A DNA stretch of 64,000 bases from Candidatus Zixiibacteriota bacterium (lineage in GTDB: Bacteria; Zixibacteria; MSB-5A5; GN15; PGXB01), in contig LS998015.1 in NCBI GenBank assembly GCA_900498245.1, forward strand, positions 463,866-527,865. Reading direction: 5' to 3'. Made by a program: the position numbers and the translations under genes. Every line of letters begins with the position of its first letter. Within the stretch, counting starts at the first letter, position 1. This document shows, in pieces, positions 9,012 through 18,400 of the stretch. A model generated the notes under the pieces. It saw only the letters and a program-made list of their open reading frames with translations. It ran no database searches and was not told the DNA's origin.

Positions 9012-9192
9012 GTGCCGAGTTTTCGCATAGATCCGACTCTCCAACGATATCCTCGTATACTTCCAGACGCCTAATCTTCCCCGCCATGTTGCCAGCCCCG
9101 GCAATTGACGGTCTAAACAGACCTGTTAAGGTCCAGACTGATCACACAAAAACAGTCCTTTTCACAATCACCCCAAACCTAAGGAGGACAGT

Positions 9193-9882
9193 ATGTCTGG
9201 AAATGGCAGTCTGGTGAAGACGATTGAAATCAAGGATCGTCAGGGTCGAGTAATTGCGACCGAGGATGTTGTCACCTATGCGGGCTTGTTAAGCCTGGCT
9301 CACGACCAGGGGCTTAAGAGGATCGAGACCGCCTTGGTGCAGCTTCCCGAGGAAGCGAACGGTCACACCGCCGTTTTTCTGGCCATTGTGGAAACCGAAA
9401 GCGGTATCTACAAAGGTCACGGCGATGCCAGCCCGGATAATGTCGCGTCGAGGATCATTCCTCACATCATCCGGATGGCAGAGACCCGCGCGAAAGCAAG
9501 GGCACTCCGCGACGCCGTGAACATCGGTGTCGTGTCGATTGAGGAGTTGGCTCTGGAGGGCAACGGCCGACCTGTCAACGGCAATTCGACTGAACCGCAG
9601 CCAAACCACGGAAGCAACAGGATTCCCGGCGTCAGAAGCAGATCAAGGCCACAGAACGAATCCGATCAGCCAAGTAACTCGGATTCTCCAATGACCGATG
9701 CTCAACGCCGGTATCTGTTCCGACTTCTGGCCGAACGCCAGATTGAAGGCGACGACGCTCACCGACACTTACTTGAGAAAGCGAGTGTAGAGTCGCTGGA
9801 TCAGATCACCAAAGGCAAAGCGAGTATCCTGATTGACGAGATGGTCAACGCGGTCAAGCCGGCCGAGGAGGTACCGTTTTGA
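9193..9882 (+). CDS. Putative single-strand annealing / recombination protein
   Basis: A 229-residue protein behind a strong AAGGAGGA site. The first ~120 residues include a beta-rich region and RMAETRAKARALRDAVN, resembling the ETRA-x-x-RAL signature of Rad52/RecT-like annealing proteins. A linker rich in Asn, Ser and Pro follows, then a conserved tail (MTDAQRRYLFRLLAE) seen on phage and plasmid single-strand DNA proteins. It overlaps a RecB-like nuclease gene, as Red-type annealing/nuclease pairs do. A GGTCT/AGACC dyad (9110-9123) lies upstream and may be an operator. The fold call is tentative. Confidence 0.6.
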   Translation: MSGNGSLVKTIEIKDRQGRVIATEDVVTYAGLLSLAHDQGLKRIETALVQLPEEANGHTAVFLAIVETESGIYKGHGDASPDNVASRIIPHIIRMAETRAKARALRDAVNIGVVSIEELALEGNGRPVNGNSTEPQPNHGSNRIPGVRSRSRPQNESDQPSNSDSPMTDAQRRYLFRLLAERQIEGDDAHRHLLEKASVESLDQITKGKASILIDEMVNAVKPAEEVPF

Positions 9883-10664
9883 ACACCAATCGGAATGGTC
9901 ATCCAACAGATCATGTCTCAGTATCTCAGATCAACCTCTACCTAATGTGCCCGCTGAAGTACCGCTTCGTGTACGTTGATAAGCTATCGCGGCCGTTCAA
10001 ACCTATTGAATTGGCGCTTGGTACCGCATTCCACGCGGCGGTTGAATGGTGGCACCAACACAGGAAGAACGGTTCGACTCCGAGTGCTGAGGATGTTGCC
10101 AGGATTCTGACGGCTGACCTACGCGCGCAGGCTGAGGAGAAGTTGCAGTTCAAGAATGGCGAATCGCTCGATGACGTAATTCAGGTCGGAGGAAAGCTCG
10201 CTAGCACTTATGTAAAAGGCTTTCGCGGCAAGCCGGTAAACGACACGGAGGTTCCGTTTCGTGTGCCGCTTGTTGACCTCGAAACCGGTGAAGATCTGGG
10301 ATTGCCACTTGATGGCTACTTCGATCTTCTCGAAGCCGAGGACACCGTTGTCGAAACCAAGACAGCGGCCCGAGCCTACGACAATCTGACGATCCTGAAT
10401 CACCTGCAACTCACAGCCTATGGGTATGCCTATCGCATCCTATATGACCGCGAGCCGAACCTGCGAATTGATGTTGTCACCAAGACTAAGAATCCACGAC
10501 TGCAGACAGTCGAGGTGTTTCGAGACAAGTCAGACATGGTCCGGTTCTTTCACCTTGCCAAGTCGGTCTGCAGATCAATAAGCAGTGGCTGCTATCACCC
10601 CAATTACGGGTGGCAATGCGGCAACTGCGAGTTCGCTGACCCTTGCCGACGTTGGCGTGGATGA
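9879..10664 (+). CDS. PD-(D/E)XK nuclease, RecB/Cas4-like
   Basis: A 261-residue protein from a TTG that overlaps the previous stop (TTGA); GGAGGT six bases upstream supports it. It has the Cas4/AddB-type layout: SVSQINLYLMCPLKYRF with the first cysteine, LGTAFHAAVEWW, catalytic GYFDLL and VETK (D...E-x-K), and a C-terminal CGNCEFADPC cluster that would complete a four-cysteine iron-sulfur site. It is likely an exonuclease making single strands for the annealing protein encoded just upstream. No cas genes or CRISPR arrays are nearby, so a role in adaptation is not suggested. Confidence 0.85.
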   Translation: MNTNRNGHPTDHVSVSQINLYLMCPLKYRFVYVDKLSRPFKPIELALGTAFHAAVEWWHQHRKNGSTPSAEDVARILTADLRAQAEEKLQFKNGESLDDVIQVGGKLASTYVKGFRGKPVNDTEVPFRVPLVDLETGEDLGLPLDGYFDLLEAEDTVVETKTAARAYDNLTILNHLQLTAYGYAYRILYDREPNLRIDVVTKTKNPRLQTVEVFRDKSDMVRFFHLAKSVCRSISSGCYHPNYGWQCGNCEFADPCRRWRG

Positions 10665-10737
10665 GCGGGCTAGTATTTGCAGGCTAGACTTTCTCCTAAC
10701 AGAAATCCCAAACAGAAATTCAAACATGGAGGAAATG

Positions 10738-11799
10738 ATGTCTTCGAATCTATACGATGCTCATCGTCAGTGGTGCATCCGACCACCTGACGAGAGGTTC
10801 CACGATCTGGATAGTCTGCAGGCGTTTACTCAGCGTCTGAAGGACGCATCCGAAGAGAAGGTCCGCGGACTTCCGGATGTCCATCTCGATGTCACCGGCC
10901 ATCTGGGAATAGCCCTAAACGGGTCCGAGGAACCAGCCATTCTGACGAATTGGTCATTCAACCAGCTTTGCACTACTGCTGGTGCTCCGGCAAAATACCT
11001 TCGCACGTTGCCACCGGAGATAGTAATCGAGTGTCTCAGGTACAGCCTCAACAGACGAGATACTCAGGCAAAGCTGCTCTTTCGGAACGGTACCGGAGAT
11101 CGAGTCGTATCGGCATTCACTGGACCAAAGTACGGACGTATCTGGGATGCAGACGTAGTGGCTTCTTTGAAAGACGCCGTTGAAGGGACGGGTTGGCGAG
11201 TGCCGCCCGCCCGCAACAACGGAGGCTCGGACAATGCAGGCCTGTATGCCTCGGATCGGGATATGTTTGCATTTTTCGTCAACGATGAAAGCCCTATCGA
11301 GGTTGGCAACGCCAAGCTCGGTCGCGGTTTTTTTTGCTGGAACTCTGAAACGGGGTCTTGCACATTTGGCCTTACCACATTCCTGTACAACTATGTCTGC
11401 GGTAACCACATTGTGTGGGGTGTCGAGCAAGTCCAGGAACTGAAGATTGTCCATCGGTCAAAGGCTACAGATCGCTTTCGGTCAGACGCCTTGCCAGCTC
11501 TTAACCGATTCGTGGAGAATCGCAAGGCTACCGAGGCAATCACTCGCGGAGTAGACCAAGCCGCACGGCTGAAGGTTGGCGACGATCTGGAAAAGGTCAC
11601 CGAGTGGTTCAAGGAGAAGCCGTTCACCGGCTCGGAGATCATCGCCGGATGGCGAGCTGGTCGAAACGAAGGTGACGACGTCTCCACACTCTGGGGCATG
11701 GTGCAGGGGCTCACTGCCTATGCCCGTCAGCTACCCCACACCGACGTTCGGGTGAACCTCGAGCGCCGAGCAGGGACATTGCTGAAATCCACTTATTAG
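10738..11799 (+). CDS. DUF932 family protein
   Basis: About 353 residues, reading MSSNLYDAHRQWCIRPPDER. Three in-frame ATGs lie at 10726, 10735 and 10738. The GGAGG at 10728-10732 sits best for 10738, so that start is preferred, though 10735 is possible. The core matches DUF932: the FNQLCTTAGAPAKYLRTLP region, YGRIWDADVV, GFFCWNSETGSCTFGL and CGNHIVWGVE. DUF932 proteins are common on phages, plasmids and integrative elements beside annealing and nuclease genes. Their function is unknown. It probably belongs to the same transcript as 9193-10664 and is followed by a strong terminator. Confidence 0.85.
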   Translation: MSSNLYDAHRQWCIRPPDERFHDLDSLQAFTQRLKDASEEKVRGLPDVHLDVTGHLGIALNGSEEPAILTNWSFNQLCTTAGAPAKYLRTLPPEIVIECLRYSLNRRDTQAKLLFRNGTGDRVVSAFTGPKYGRIWDADVVASLKDAVEGTGWRVPPARNNGGSDNAGLYASDRDMFAFFVNDESPIEVGNAKLGRGFFCWNSETGSCTFGLTTFLYNYVCGNHIVWGVEQVQELKIVHRSKATDRFRSDALPALNRFVENRKATEAITRGVDQAARLKVGDDLEKVTEWFKEKPFTGSEIIAGWRAGRNEGDDVSTLWGMVQGLTAYARQLPHTDVRVNLERRAGTLLKSTY

Positions 11800-11889
11800 T
11801 TCATTTCCGGAGTCTGAACCCAAATTCAGGCTACCGCTTCTCCTTCAATTGTCAATCAAATGCGACAATTCGAAAGAGAACACCCCCAA

Positions 11890-11922
11890 GAGGGATAGTC
11901 ATAAGGCTATCCCTCACTTTTT
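11890..11922 (+). terminator. Rho-independent terminator
   Basis: A nine-base stem GAGGGATAG/CTATCCCTC with an eight-base loop, followed by a run of T. It closes the recombination operon about 90 bases after the DUF932 stop. Confidence 0.8.
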
Positions 11923-11956
11923 AGCGAGACACTTGTCTCTTTTCGCGCAAACAGCC

Positions 11957-11985
11957 TTGACAATCGACAACAGTCGAGCTATTTT
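11957..11985 (+). promoter_or_regulatory. Promoter of the DISARM operon with an internal dyad
   Basis: A perfect -35 TTGACA (11957-11962), a 17-base spacer and -10 TATTTT (11980-11985). The spacer contains TCGAC-N4-GTCGA (11964-11977), a likely operator that would block the promoter when bound. The gene 85 bases downstream encodes a small DNA-binding protein that could be the regulator. Confidence 0.6.
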
Positions 11986-12071
11986 AGCATGATATAGCGG
12001 GATTTATTGGACACAGATGCCATTAGGTAAGCCCATGACGAATCCCGAACCTCTACTCAAGGGGAATTCAA

Positions 12072-12266
12072 GTGAAAGACGATCGCTGGCTATCCGTCGA
12101 CGAAATAGCCTCCTATTTGGGTGTTAAGCGGGATACCATTTACAAATGGATCAGACGGCGGGGGTTGCCTGCTCACAAAGTCGGCCGCCTGTGGAAATTC
12201 AGGTCAAAAGAGATCGATCAGTGGGTCACTGGTTCCAAGAGGGGTAGAAATTCTGATGCGAGGTGA
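12072..12266 (+). CDS. Excisionase-family (MerR-like) DNA-binding protein
   Basis: A 64-residue protein from GTG with GGGG upstream. LSVDEIASYLGVKRDTIYKWIRR followed by LPAHKVGRLWKFRSKEID is the winged-helix pattern of the DNA-binding domain, excisionase family. It is the first gene of the DISARM operon and ends three bases before drmD. It could be a DISARM regulator acting on the dyad at 11964-11977, or a directionality factor for the element. The first is favoured by position; both are inference. Confidence 0.85.
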   Translation: MKDDRWLSVDEIASYLGVKRDTIYKWIRRRGLPAHKVGRLWKFRSKEIDQWVTGSKRGRNSDAR

Positions 12267-12269
12267 GCG

Positions 12270-15200
12270 TTGGCTGTCAGGCAAGATGTAGTAATAGATG
12301 GCGTACCAGAACCAGGTCAGGTTGTAATGATCCGAAGCAAGGCTTGGGTTGTAACCGATGTCCAAAGCTCTCAAATACAACATTCAACGCCTGCAGCTAC
12401 TCGGCAAGCATCGACTCACGTTGTGGAGTTGTCATCCCTTGAAGATGATGCATTTGGTGAGGAATCGCAGGTTCTATGGGAGATTGAACCGAGCAAACAA
12501 ATCTATGAACGTGTCAGCCTGCCGGATGCATCAAAATTCGATGATCCTGTTCTTTTGGATGCCTTTCTTAATTCTGTAAGATGGGGCGCAATTTCATCCG
12601 CTGACCAAAGGTCGCTTCAGTCACCCTTTAGGAGTGGAATAGACCTGGAAGAGTATCAATTAGACCCGGTAGTCCGCGCTTTGCGGATGCCTAGGGCTAA
12701 TTTGCTGATTGCTGACGATGTTGGTCTTGGTAAAACAATTGAAACAGGGCTTGTTGCCCAAGAATTGTTCCTAAGGCATCGAGTGAGAACCATACTTGTT
12801 GTCTGTCCTTCATCTCTGCAGATTCAATGGGCAACCCAGATGAGGGATAAATTCGGCCTTGAGTTCCGAATCATTGATAGTGACTTCATGAAAGAACTGA
12901 GGCGCAGGAGAGGCTTGCACACGAACCCATGGACACATTTCCCTCGTTTGATTACGTCTATCGACTTTCTTAAGCGAGACCGTTCTATGAGACTTTTTAG
13001 AGAGACTCTTCCATCAGAGGGTGAAGCTCTCTACCCCAGACGATATGATCTACTGATCGTCGATGAAGCTCATAACATGGCCCCTTCCGGTAGAGGTCAC
13101 TATGCTACCGACTCACAGAGAACACAGGCAATTCGTACACTAGTTCCGCATTTCGAGCACCGGCTTTTCTTGACCGCAACACCACATAACGGATATACAG
13201 AAAGTTTTACAGCTCTCTTGGAGCTGCTCGATAATCAGCGCTTCGCACGAGGTGTAATGCCTGATCGGAAGCAACTTGAAACCGTTATGGTTCGACGAAT
13301 GAAGAGCGAACTTGAACTCAAATGGGATGGTTCAAGACGCTTCGCTGCCCGCGTGATCGAGCCAATCGAGGTCGAATACAGCAAAGCAGAGCAACTCGCC
13401 CACAAACAGCTTCGCGAGTATGCACAATCAAGGCAAAAAACTGCGTCATCTGAATCAGAACGACTGGCAACTGAGTTTGTGTTGAAACTACTGAAGAAGC
13501 GGCTGTTCTCTTCCCCAGCAGCCTTTGCTTCGACCTTGGACAAGCACGAGCAATCTCTGTTTACTGCAAGGCGTCGAAAATCTGTAGCCACATCGCCTTC
13601 TGTTAAAGTGTTGCGTCGAACGATAGATGAAGTCGAGGAAGAATTTGCTGATGATGAGTCGTACGATGAGGCCACGAATGAGGCTATAAGTGTTACAGGA
13701 CGCCTGTTCACAGATCCCTCAAAGGATGAGAGCACTCTGCTTAGGGCCCTAAAGGAATATGCGAGAAATGCATCAGCCCGTCCCGACAGCAAAGCGGCTG
13801 AACTGATCAAATGGCTGAAAGAAAATATCTTTGTCAATGGCCAATGGACTGACAACAGGGTTCTAATCTTCACCGAGTACCGAGCCACACAGAAGTGGCT
13901 GCACGGAATCTTCGCTTCCGAGGGACTCGCGGATCAGAATCGGCTCATGCTTCTATACGGTGGGATGGATTCAGATGAGCGTGAACGAATCAAGGCGGCT
14001 TTTCAGGCGGATCCGGCTGTTTCGCCAATTCGCATTCTCCTTGCCACTGACGCTGCTTCTGAAGGTATTGACCTACAGAACCATTGCTCCAATTTGATTC
14101 ACTATGAGATTCCGTGGAATCCCAACCGCCTTGAACAGCGCAACGGACGCCTCGACCGGCATGGCCAAAGAGCAGCCGATGTCAAAATCTACCACTTTGT
14201 GACCAAAGGGTTTAAGGAATCGAGTACGCAAAAATCCCCCGGTGAATTGGATGCCGACTTAGAGTTTCTCATGCGGGCGGTGCTCAAAGTTGAGACTATC
14301 CGGGAGGACATCGGAAAAGTCGGTCCGGTCATTGCCACGCAGGTGGAAGAGGCAATGCTTGGCGCCCGCAAGGTCATGGACACACGTCAGGCCGAGCGAG
14401 AAGCTGAGCCAGTGCGCCATATCCTGAAGTTTGAAAGAGAACTCAGGAAACAGCTTGAACAACTCCATTCACAGCTGCTTGATACTCGCAAAGAACTTCA
14501 CATCAGCCCTGAGAACGTCCAGAAGATAATCGAAATTGGACTCCAGATGGCTGGGCAGCCAGCTCTTATGGAAGCAAAGTTGCCGGGCGTTTGGCCGGAT
14601 CCCAGTGGTAAGAGAAAGACCTCTCCGGTATTCAATGTGCCCGCCCTGTCTGGAAGTTGGGCAAGATGTGCCGAGGGGCTTGCGCATCCTCATACGGGAG
14701 CTATCAGGCCGATAACATTTGATCACAATATTGTGGATGGTAGAGATGATGTAGTTCTGGCTCACTTAAACCATCGGCTTGTGCAAATGTGTCTGCGTTT
14801 GCTTCGAGCAGAGATTTGGTCTCAGGAAGGCGCGAAGCACCTAAATCGAGTTTCGGCCCGCATCTCTTCAGATACCGCAATGGTTCACCCGGCAGTAATT
14901 GCCCATGGTCGGATTGTCGTTCTAAGCGGTGACAATCAGAGAGTTCATGAAGAAGTAATTACGGCCGGTGGGGCGATTAGGGAGGGTCGATTCTCGCGAC
15001 TAAATGTCGGCGAGGTCCAATCTGCTTTGGACAGTGGAACTGACGAAGAAGCTCCGGAGGCGATTAAAAAGAGTATCCAATCCCTTTGGCCCAAAATATC
15101 CGAACCCCTCTTGCAGTCCCTTGAAGCGCGAATGCAGGATCGTACAAAGAATCTGCAGAAGAACCTTGATGAACGCGCGGAAAAAGAAGTTGCCGACATG

Positions 15201-15473
15201 ACCGCGATCATGAACGAATTGGCCAGGTCAATTAGGGACCAGCTTGATAAACCACCGGAACAGCTTGAGCTATTCTCTTCGACCGAAAAGGAGCAGTATC
15301 AAGCGGATACGAATAGCCTGCAGAGAAGGCTAGACAAAATCCCCGAGGAAATAGAGCAGGAATCTCAGTCTATACGAAATCGATACAAGAATCCTCAGCC
15401 GCGATTATTCCCGGTCGCGGTCACATTCATTATTCCAAGGAAGATAGCATCTCAAGCGGGAGGGCTGACATAA
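12270..15473 (+). CDS. drmD: DISARM protein DrmD, SNF2-like helicase
   Basis: A 1067-residue SNF2-family ATPase, the hallmark of class 1 DISARM. It starts at a TTG behind GAGGTGA. Motif I is DDVGLGKT (K155, T156), motif II DEAH (265-268), motif III TATPHNGY, and motif V/VI runs ATDAASEGIDLQ to QRNGRLDRHGQ. A long coiled C-terminal region follows (about 880-1040). Class 1 DISARM combines this helicase with an adenine methylase and DrmA-B-C to mark self DNA and block incoming phage DNA. It overlaps drmMI by one base (TAATG), so the subunits are translationally coupled. Confidence 0.9.
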   Translation: MAVRQDVVIDGVPEPGQVVMIRSKAWVVTDVQSSQIQHSTPAATRQASTHVVELSSLEDDAFGEESQVLWEIEPSKQIYERVSLPDASKFDDPVLLDAFLNSVRWGAISSADQRSLQSPFRSGIDLEEYQLDPVVRALRMPRANLLIADDVGLGKTIETGLVAQELFLRHRVRTILVVCPSSLQIQWATQMRDKFGLEFRIIDSDFMKELRRRRGLHTNPWTHFPRLITSIDFLKRDRSMRLFRETLPSEGEALYPRRYDLLIVDEAHNMAPSGRGHYATDSQRTQAIRTLVPHFEHRLFLTATPHNGYTESFTALLELLDNQRFARGVMPDRKQLETVMVRRMKSELELKWDGSRRFAARVIEPIEVEYSKAEQLAHKQLREYAQSRQKTASSESERLATEFVLKLLKKRLFSSPAAFASTLDKHEQSLFTARRRKSVATSPSVKVLRRTIDEVEEEFADDESYDEATNEAISVTGRLFTDPSKDESTLLRALKEYARNASARPDSKAAELIKWLKENIFVNGQWTDNRVLIFTEYRATQKWLHGIFASEGLADQNRLMLLYGGMDSDERERIKAAFQADPAVSPIRILLATDAASEGIDLQNHCSNLIHYEIPWNPNRLEQRNGRLDRHGQRAADVKIYHFVTKGFKESSTQKSPGELDADLEFLMRAVLKVETIREDIGKVGPVIATQVEEAMLGARKVMDTRQAEREAEPVRHILKFERELRKQLEQLHSQLLDTRKELHISPENVQKIIEIGLQMAGQPALMEAKLPGVWPDPSGKRKTSPVFNVPALSGSWARCAEGLAHPHTGAIRPITFDHNIVDGRDDVVLAHLNHRLVQMCLRLLRAEIWSQEGAKHLNRVSARISSDTAMVHPAVIAHGRIVVLSGDNQRVHEEVITAGGAIREGRFSRLNVGEVQSALDSGTDEEAPEAIKKSIQSLWPKISEPLLQSLEARMQDRTKNLQKNLDERAEKEVADMTAIMNELARSIRDQLDKPPEQLELFSSTEKEQYQADTNSLQRRLDKIPEEIEQESQSIRNRYKNPQPRLFPVAVTFIIPRKIASQAGGLT

Positions 15474-18400
15474 TGTCTATTGCGCGGCATCACGCAGAAT
15501 GGCTTTCCCTTGTAGACCAATCGGGGCCGTTTCTTTCAGTCCCGGTCTTGATGCGCGCGTTTCCGCAGGGTCTCGACAAACCTGATGCCGACCTAAAGCG
15601 GGAGATGCGTCTCGCATATGATGAATGGTTACAGCAGCAACATGATCCTGCCATACAAACTGCCTGGATTCGTTTTGTTCTTACACAATTACTGGAATAC
15701 CCTGATGATCTTATTGCCGAAGGTCAGTCTTTACCAGGCGGATTGTCCGCGCTTGTCTCGGAGCAGAATGAGACGCTCCGGCCTGACCTGGCGATTATTC
15801 ATAGCAATGGCAATCCAAGTAACGGCAAGCCGTCCTTGTTGATTCAGAAATACCGGCCCAACCAGAGACTAGAGAGCGCAGTTGCTGGCAAGCATTGGAA
15901 GGCTTCTCCTGCGACGCGAATGATGGAGTTGCTGCATGCCACTGATGTCCCCCTGGGTTTAGTCACCAATGGTGAGCAGTGGATGCTAGTATATGCGCCC
16001 CGAAATGAAACTACGGGTTTCGCATCTTGGTACGCTTCGCTTTGGTCAGAGGAGCCTGCAACTTTTCAGGCTTTCGTCAGTCTTTTGTCGGTCAGGCGCT
16101 TCTTTGGAGTTGCTGATTCAGATACGCTTCCTGCGTTGTTGGATGAAAGTGCCAAGAACCAGCAGGAAGTCACCGATCAGTTGGGCCTTCAAGTTCGCCA
16201 GGCGGTTGAGGTCTTGGTTCAGGCTTTTGATCGAATTGACCAGGATTCAGGCCGCATCTTGCTAAAAGGTATGGACGAAAAACGCCTCTATGAAGCGTCT
16301 CTGACAGTCATGATGCGTCTGGTTTTCCTTTTCTGCGCCGAGGAGAGAAAACTTCTACCTATCGATGAGTATGCACTGTATGCGCAGTCGTATGCGGTGT
16401 CCAATTTGGGGGCACAACTGCGCGAGGTGGCTGATAAACATGGTGAGGAGATCCTCGAGCGAAGCTTCGATGCCTGGAGCCGATTGCTGGCGGCTTTCCG
16501 AATCGTTTATGCAGGTGTCGATCACGAATCCATGCGTTTGCCTCCTTATGGTGGCAACCTGTTCAACCCCGATCGTTTTCCATTTCTGGAAGGTCGTCCG
16601 CCACACGGCACATGGCGCGATACCCCGGCCGAACCACTACGGATAGATAATAGAACCGTACTGCATCTTCTGGAAGCCCTGCAGTGGCTGGTTGTGAAGA
16701 TTCCCGGTGGCGGCCCCCGAGAGCGACGCCGCCTATCATTTCGGGCGCTCGATATCGAGCAGATTGGCCACGTGTATGAGGGCTTACTTGATCACACCGC
16801 TGTTCGGGCTACTGATAGTATTCTCGGTTTATCGGGCGGTAAAGGAAAAGAGCCTGAAATCGCTCTAAGCAAGCTGGAACAGTTGCGCGATAAGGGTGAA
16901 GACGATCTTGTGGAGTTTCTCACAAAGGAAACAGGTCGGAGTGAGAAAGCTCTTCTGAAGGCAGTATCTGAACCTGTTATGATTGATGAGGCCAAATTGC
17001 GCGTGGCCTGCCGGAACGACACGAATCTGATGAAACGAGTTCTGCCGTTTGTGTCGTTGATCCGCGATGATACGTTTGGCTATCCTGTGATAATCGCAGA
17101 AGGCTCGGTGTATGTCACCGCGGGCACGGACCGCCGTAGCTCTGGAACTCACTATACCCCAAGAAGCCTGACCGAGCCTATCGTCCAGCACACTTTGGAG
17201 CCACTTGTGTATGAGGGTCCGGCCGAAGGAGTACCAAAGGACAAATGGAGACTCAAGACTGCCCGCGAAATCCTCGATCTGAATGTCTGTGACATGGCCA
17301 TGGGATCGGGGGCGTTCTTGGTTCAGTCGTGCCGGTATCTCTCCGAACGGCTGCTTGAGGCCTGGGAAACGGCTGAGAAGGAGCTGGGCGGAAGTATCCA
17401 GATTACGCCCGAAGGTGAAAGGTCTAAAGGGGTACCTGAGGAGCGCCTTGTGCCTACTGACCCTGATGAGCGGTCGGCTATCGCGATGAGGATTGTGGCT
17501 GAGCGGTGTCTTTATGGCGTAGATAAGAACCCACTGGCGGTCGAGATGGCCAAGCTATCGCTTTGGCTGATCACACTTTCTAAGGGCAAGCCCTTTACGT
17601 TCCTCGATCATGCTCTCAAATGCGGTGACTCGCTGGTCGGGGCGGATGCGAAGATGTTCCTCGACTGGGCGCGGGGTGGCACCAAAGAACAGGTGACCAT
17701 ATTCGATGAGAAACTCAAGAAGCTGCTCGATGATGCCCGGCTGAAGCGAAAAGAGCTTGAGTCATTTGAGGTCAAGGATGTTAGAGATGCCGAGCGTAAG
17801 TCTGATCTGCTTGACGAAGCGGAAATGGCTATGCAGTGGGTAAAGCAAGGTTGTAATCTTTTGATAGGGACACTGCTCTCCGACAGGAGCGCCGCTGAGA
17901 AAAGAACTCAACTGAACAAACTCCTCATCGGTTATCTCAAAGACCTAACAGTCCCCGGACCGGAGGCTGTCGAAGCCATCAAACTCGCAGATAACGAGCG
18001 CGCGTTTCACTGGCCGTTTGAGTTTCCAGAAGTATTTGAACGAGGTGGGTTTGATGCCTTTATTGGAAATCCTCCCTTCATGGGAGGCCAACGAATTACT
18101 GGCAATCTTGGAACTTACTATCGTGAGTACATCGTCATTGAACTGGCTGGAGGTAAGCGCGGGACAGCAGATCTGTGTGTTTTCTTTTTCATACGGGGTT
18201 ACCAGCTGATCAAGCATCGTGGCATTTTGGGCATGTTAGCAACCAATACAATTAGCCAGGGAGATTCACGAGAAGTAGGTCTTGAGCAAATCTGTAATAC
18301 TAATGGAGCTATACTGAGGGCAATTCCAACTCAGAAATGGCCGGGACAGATAAATCTCCAAGTCTCTGTAGTTTGGATAGGAAAAGGAGATTGGAATTAT

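Noticed and set aside
13235..13888. A 217-codon minus-strand frame inside drmD
   Set aside because: Serine/arginine-rich low-complexity translation typical of an antisense shadow; drmD motifs run through the region.
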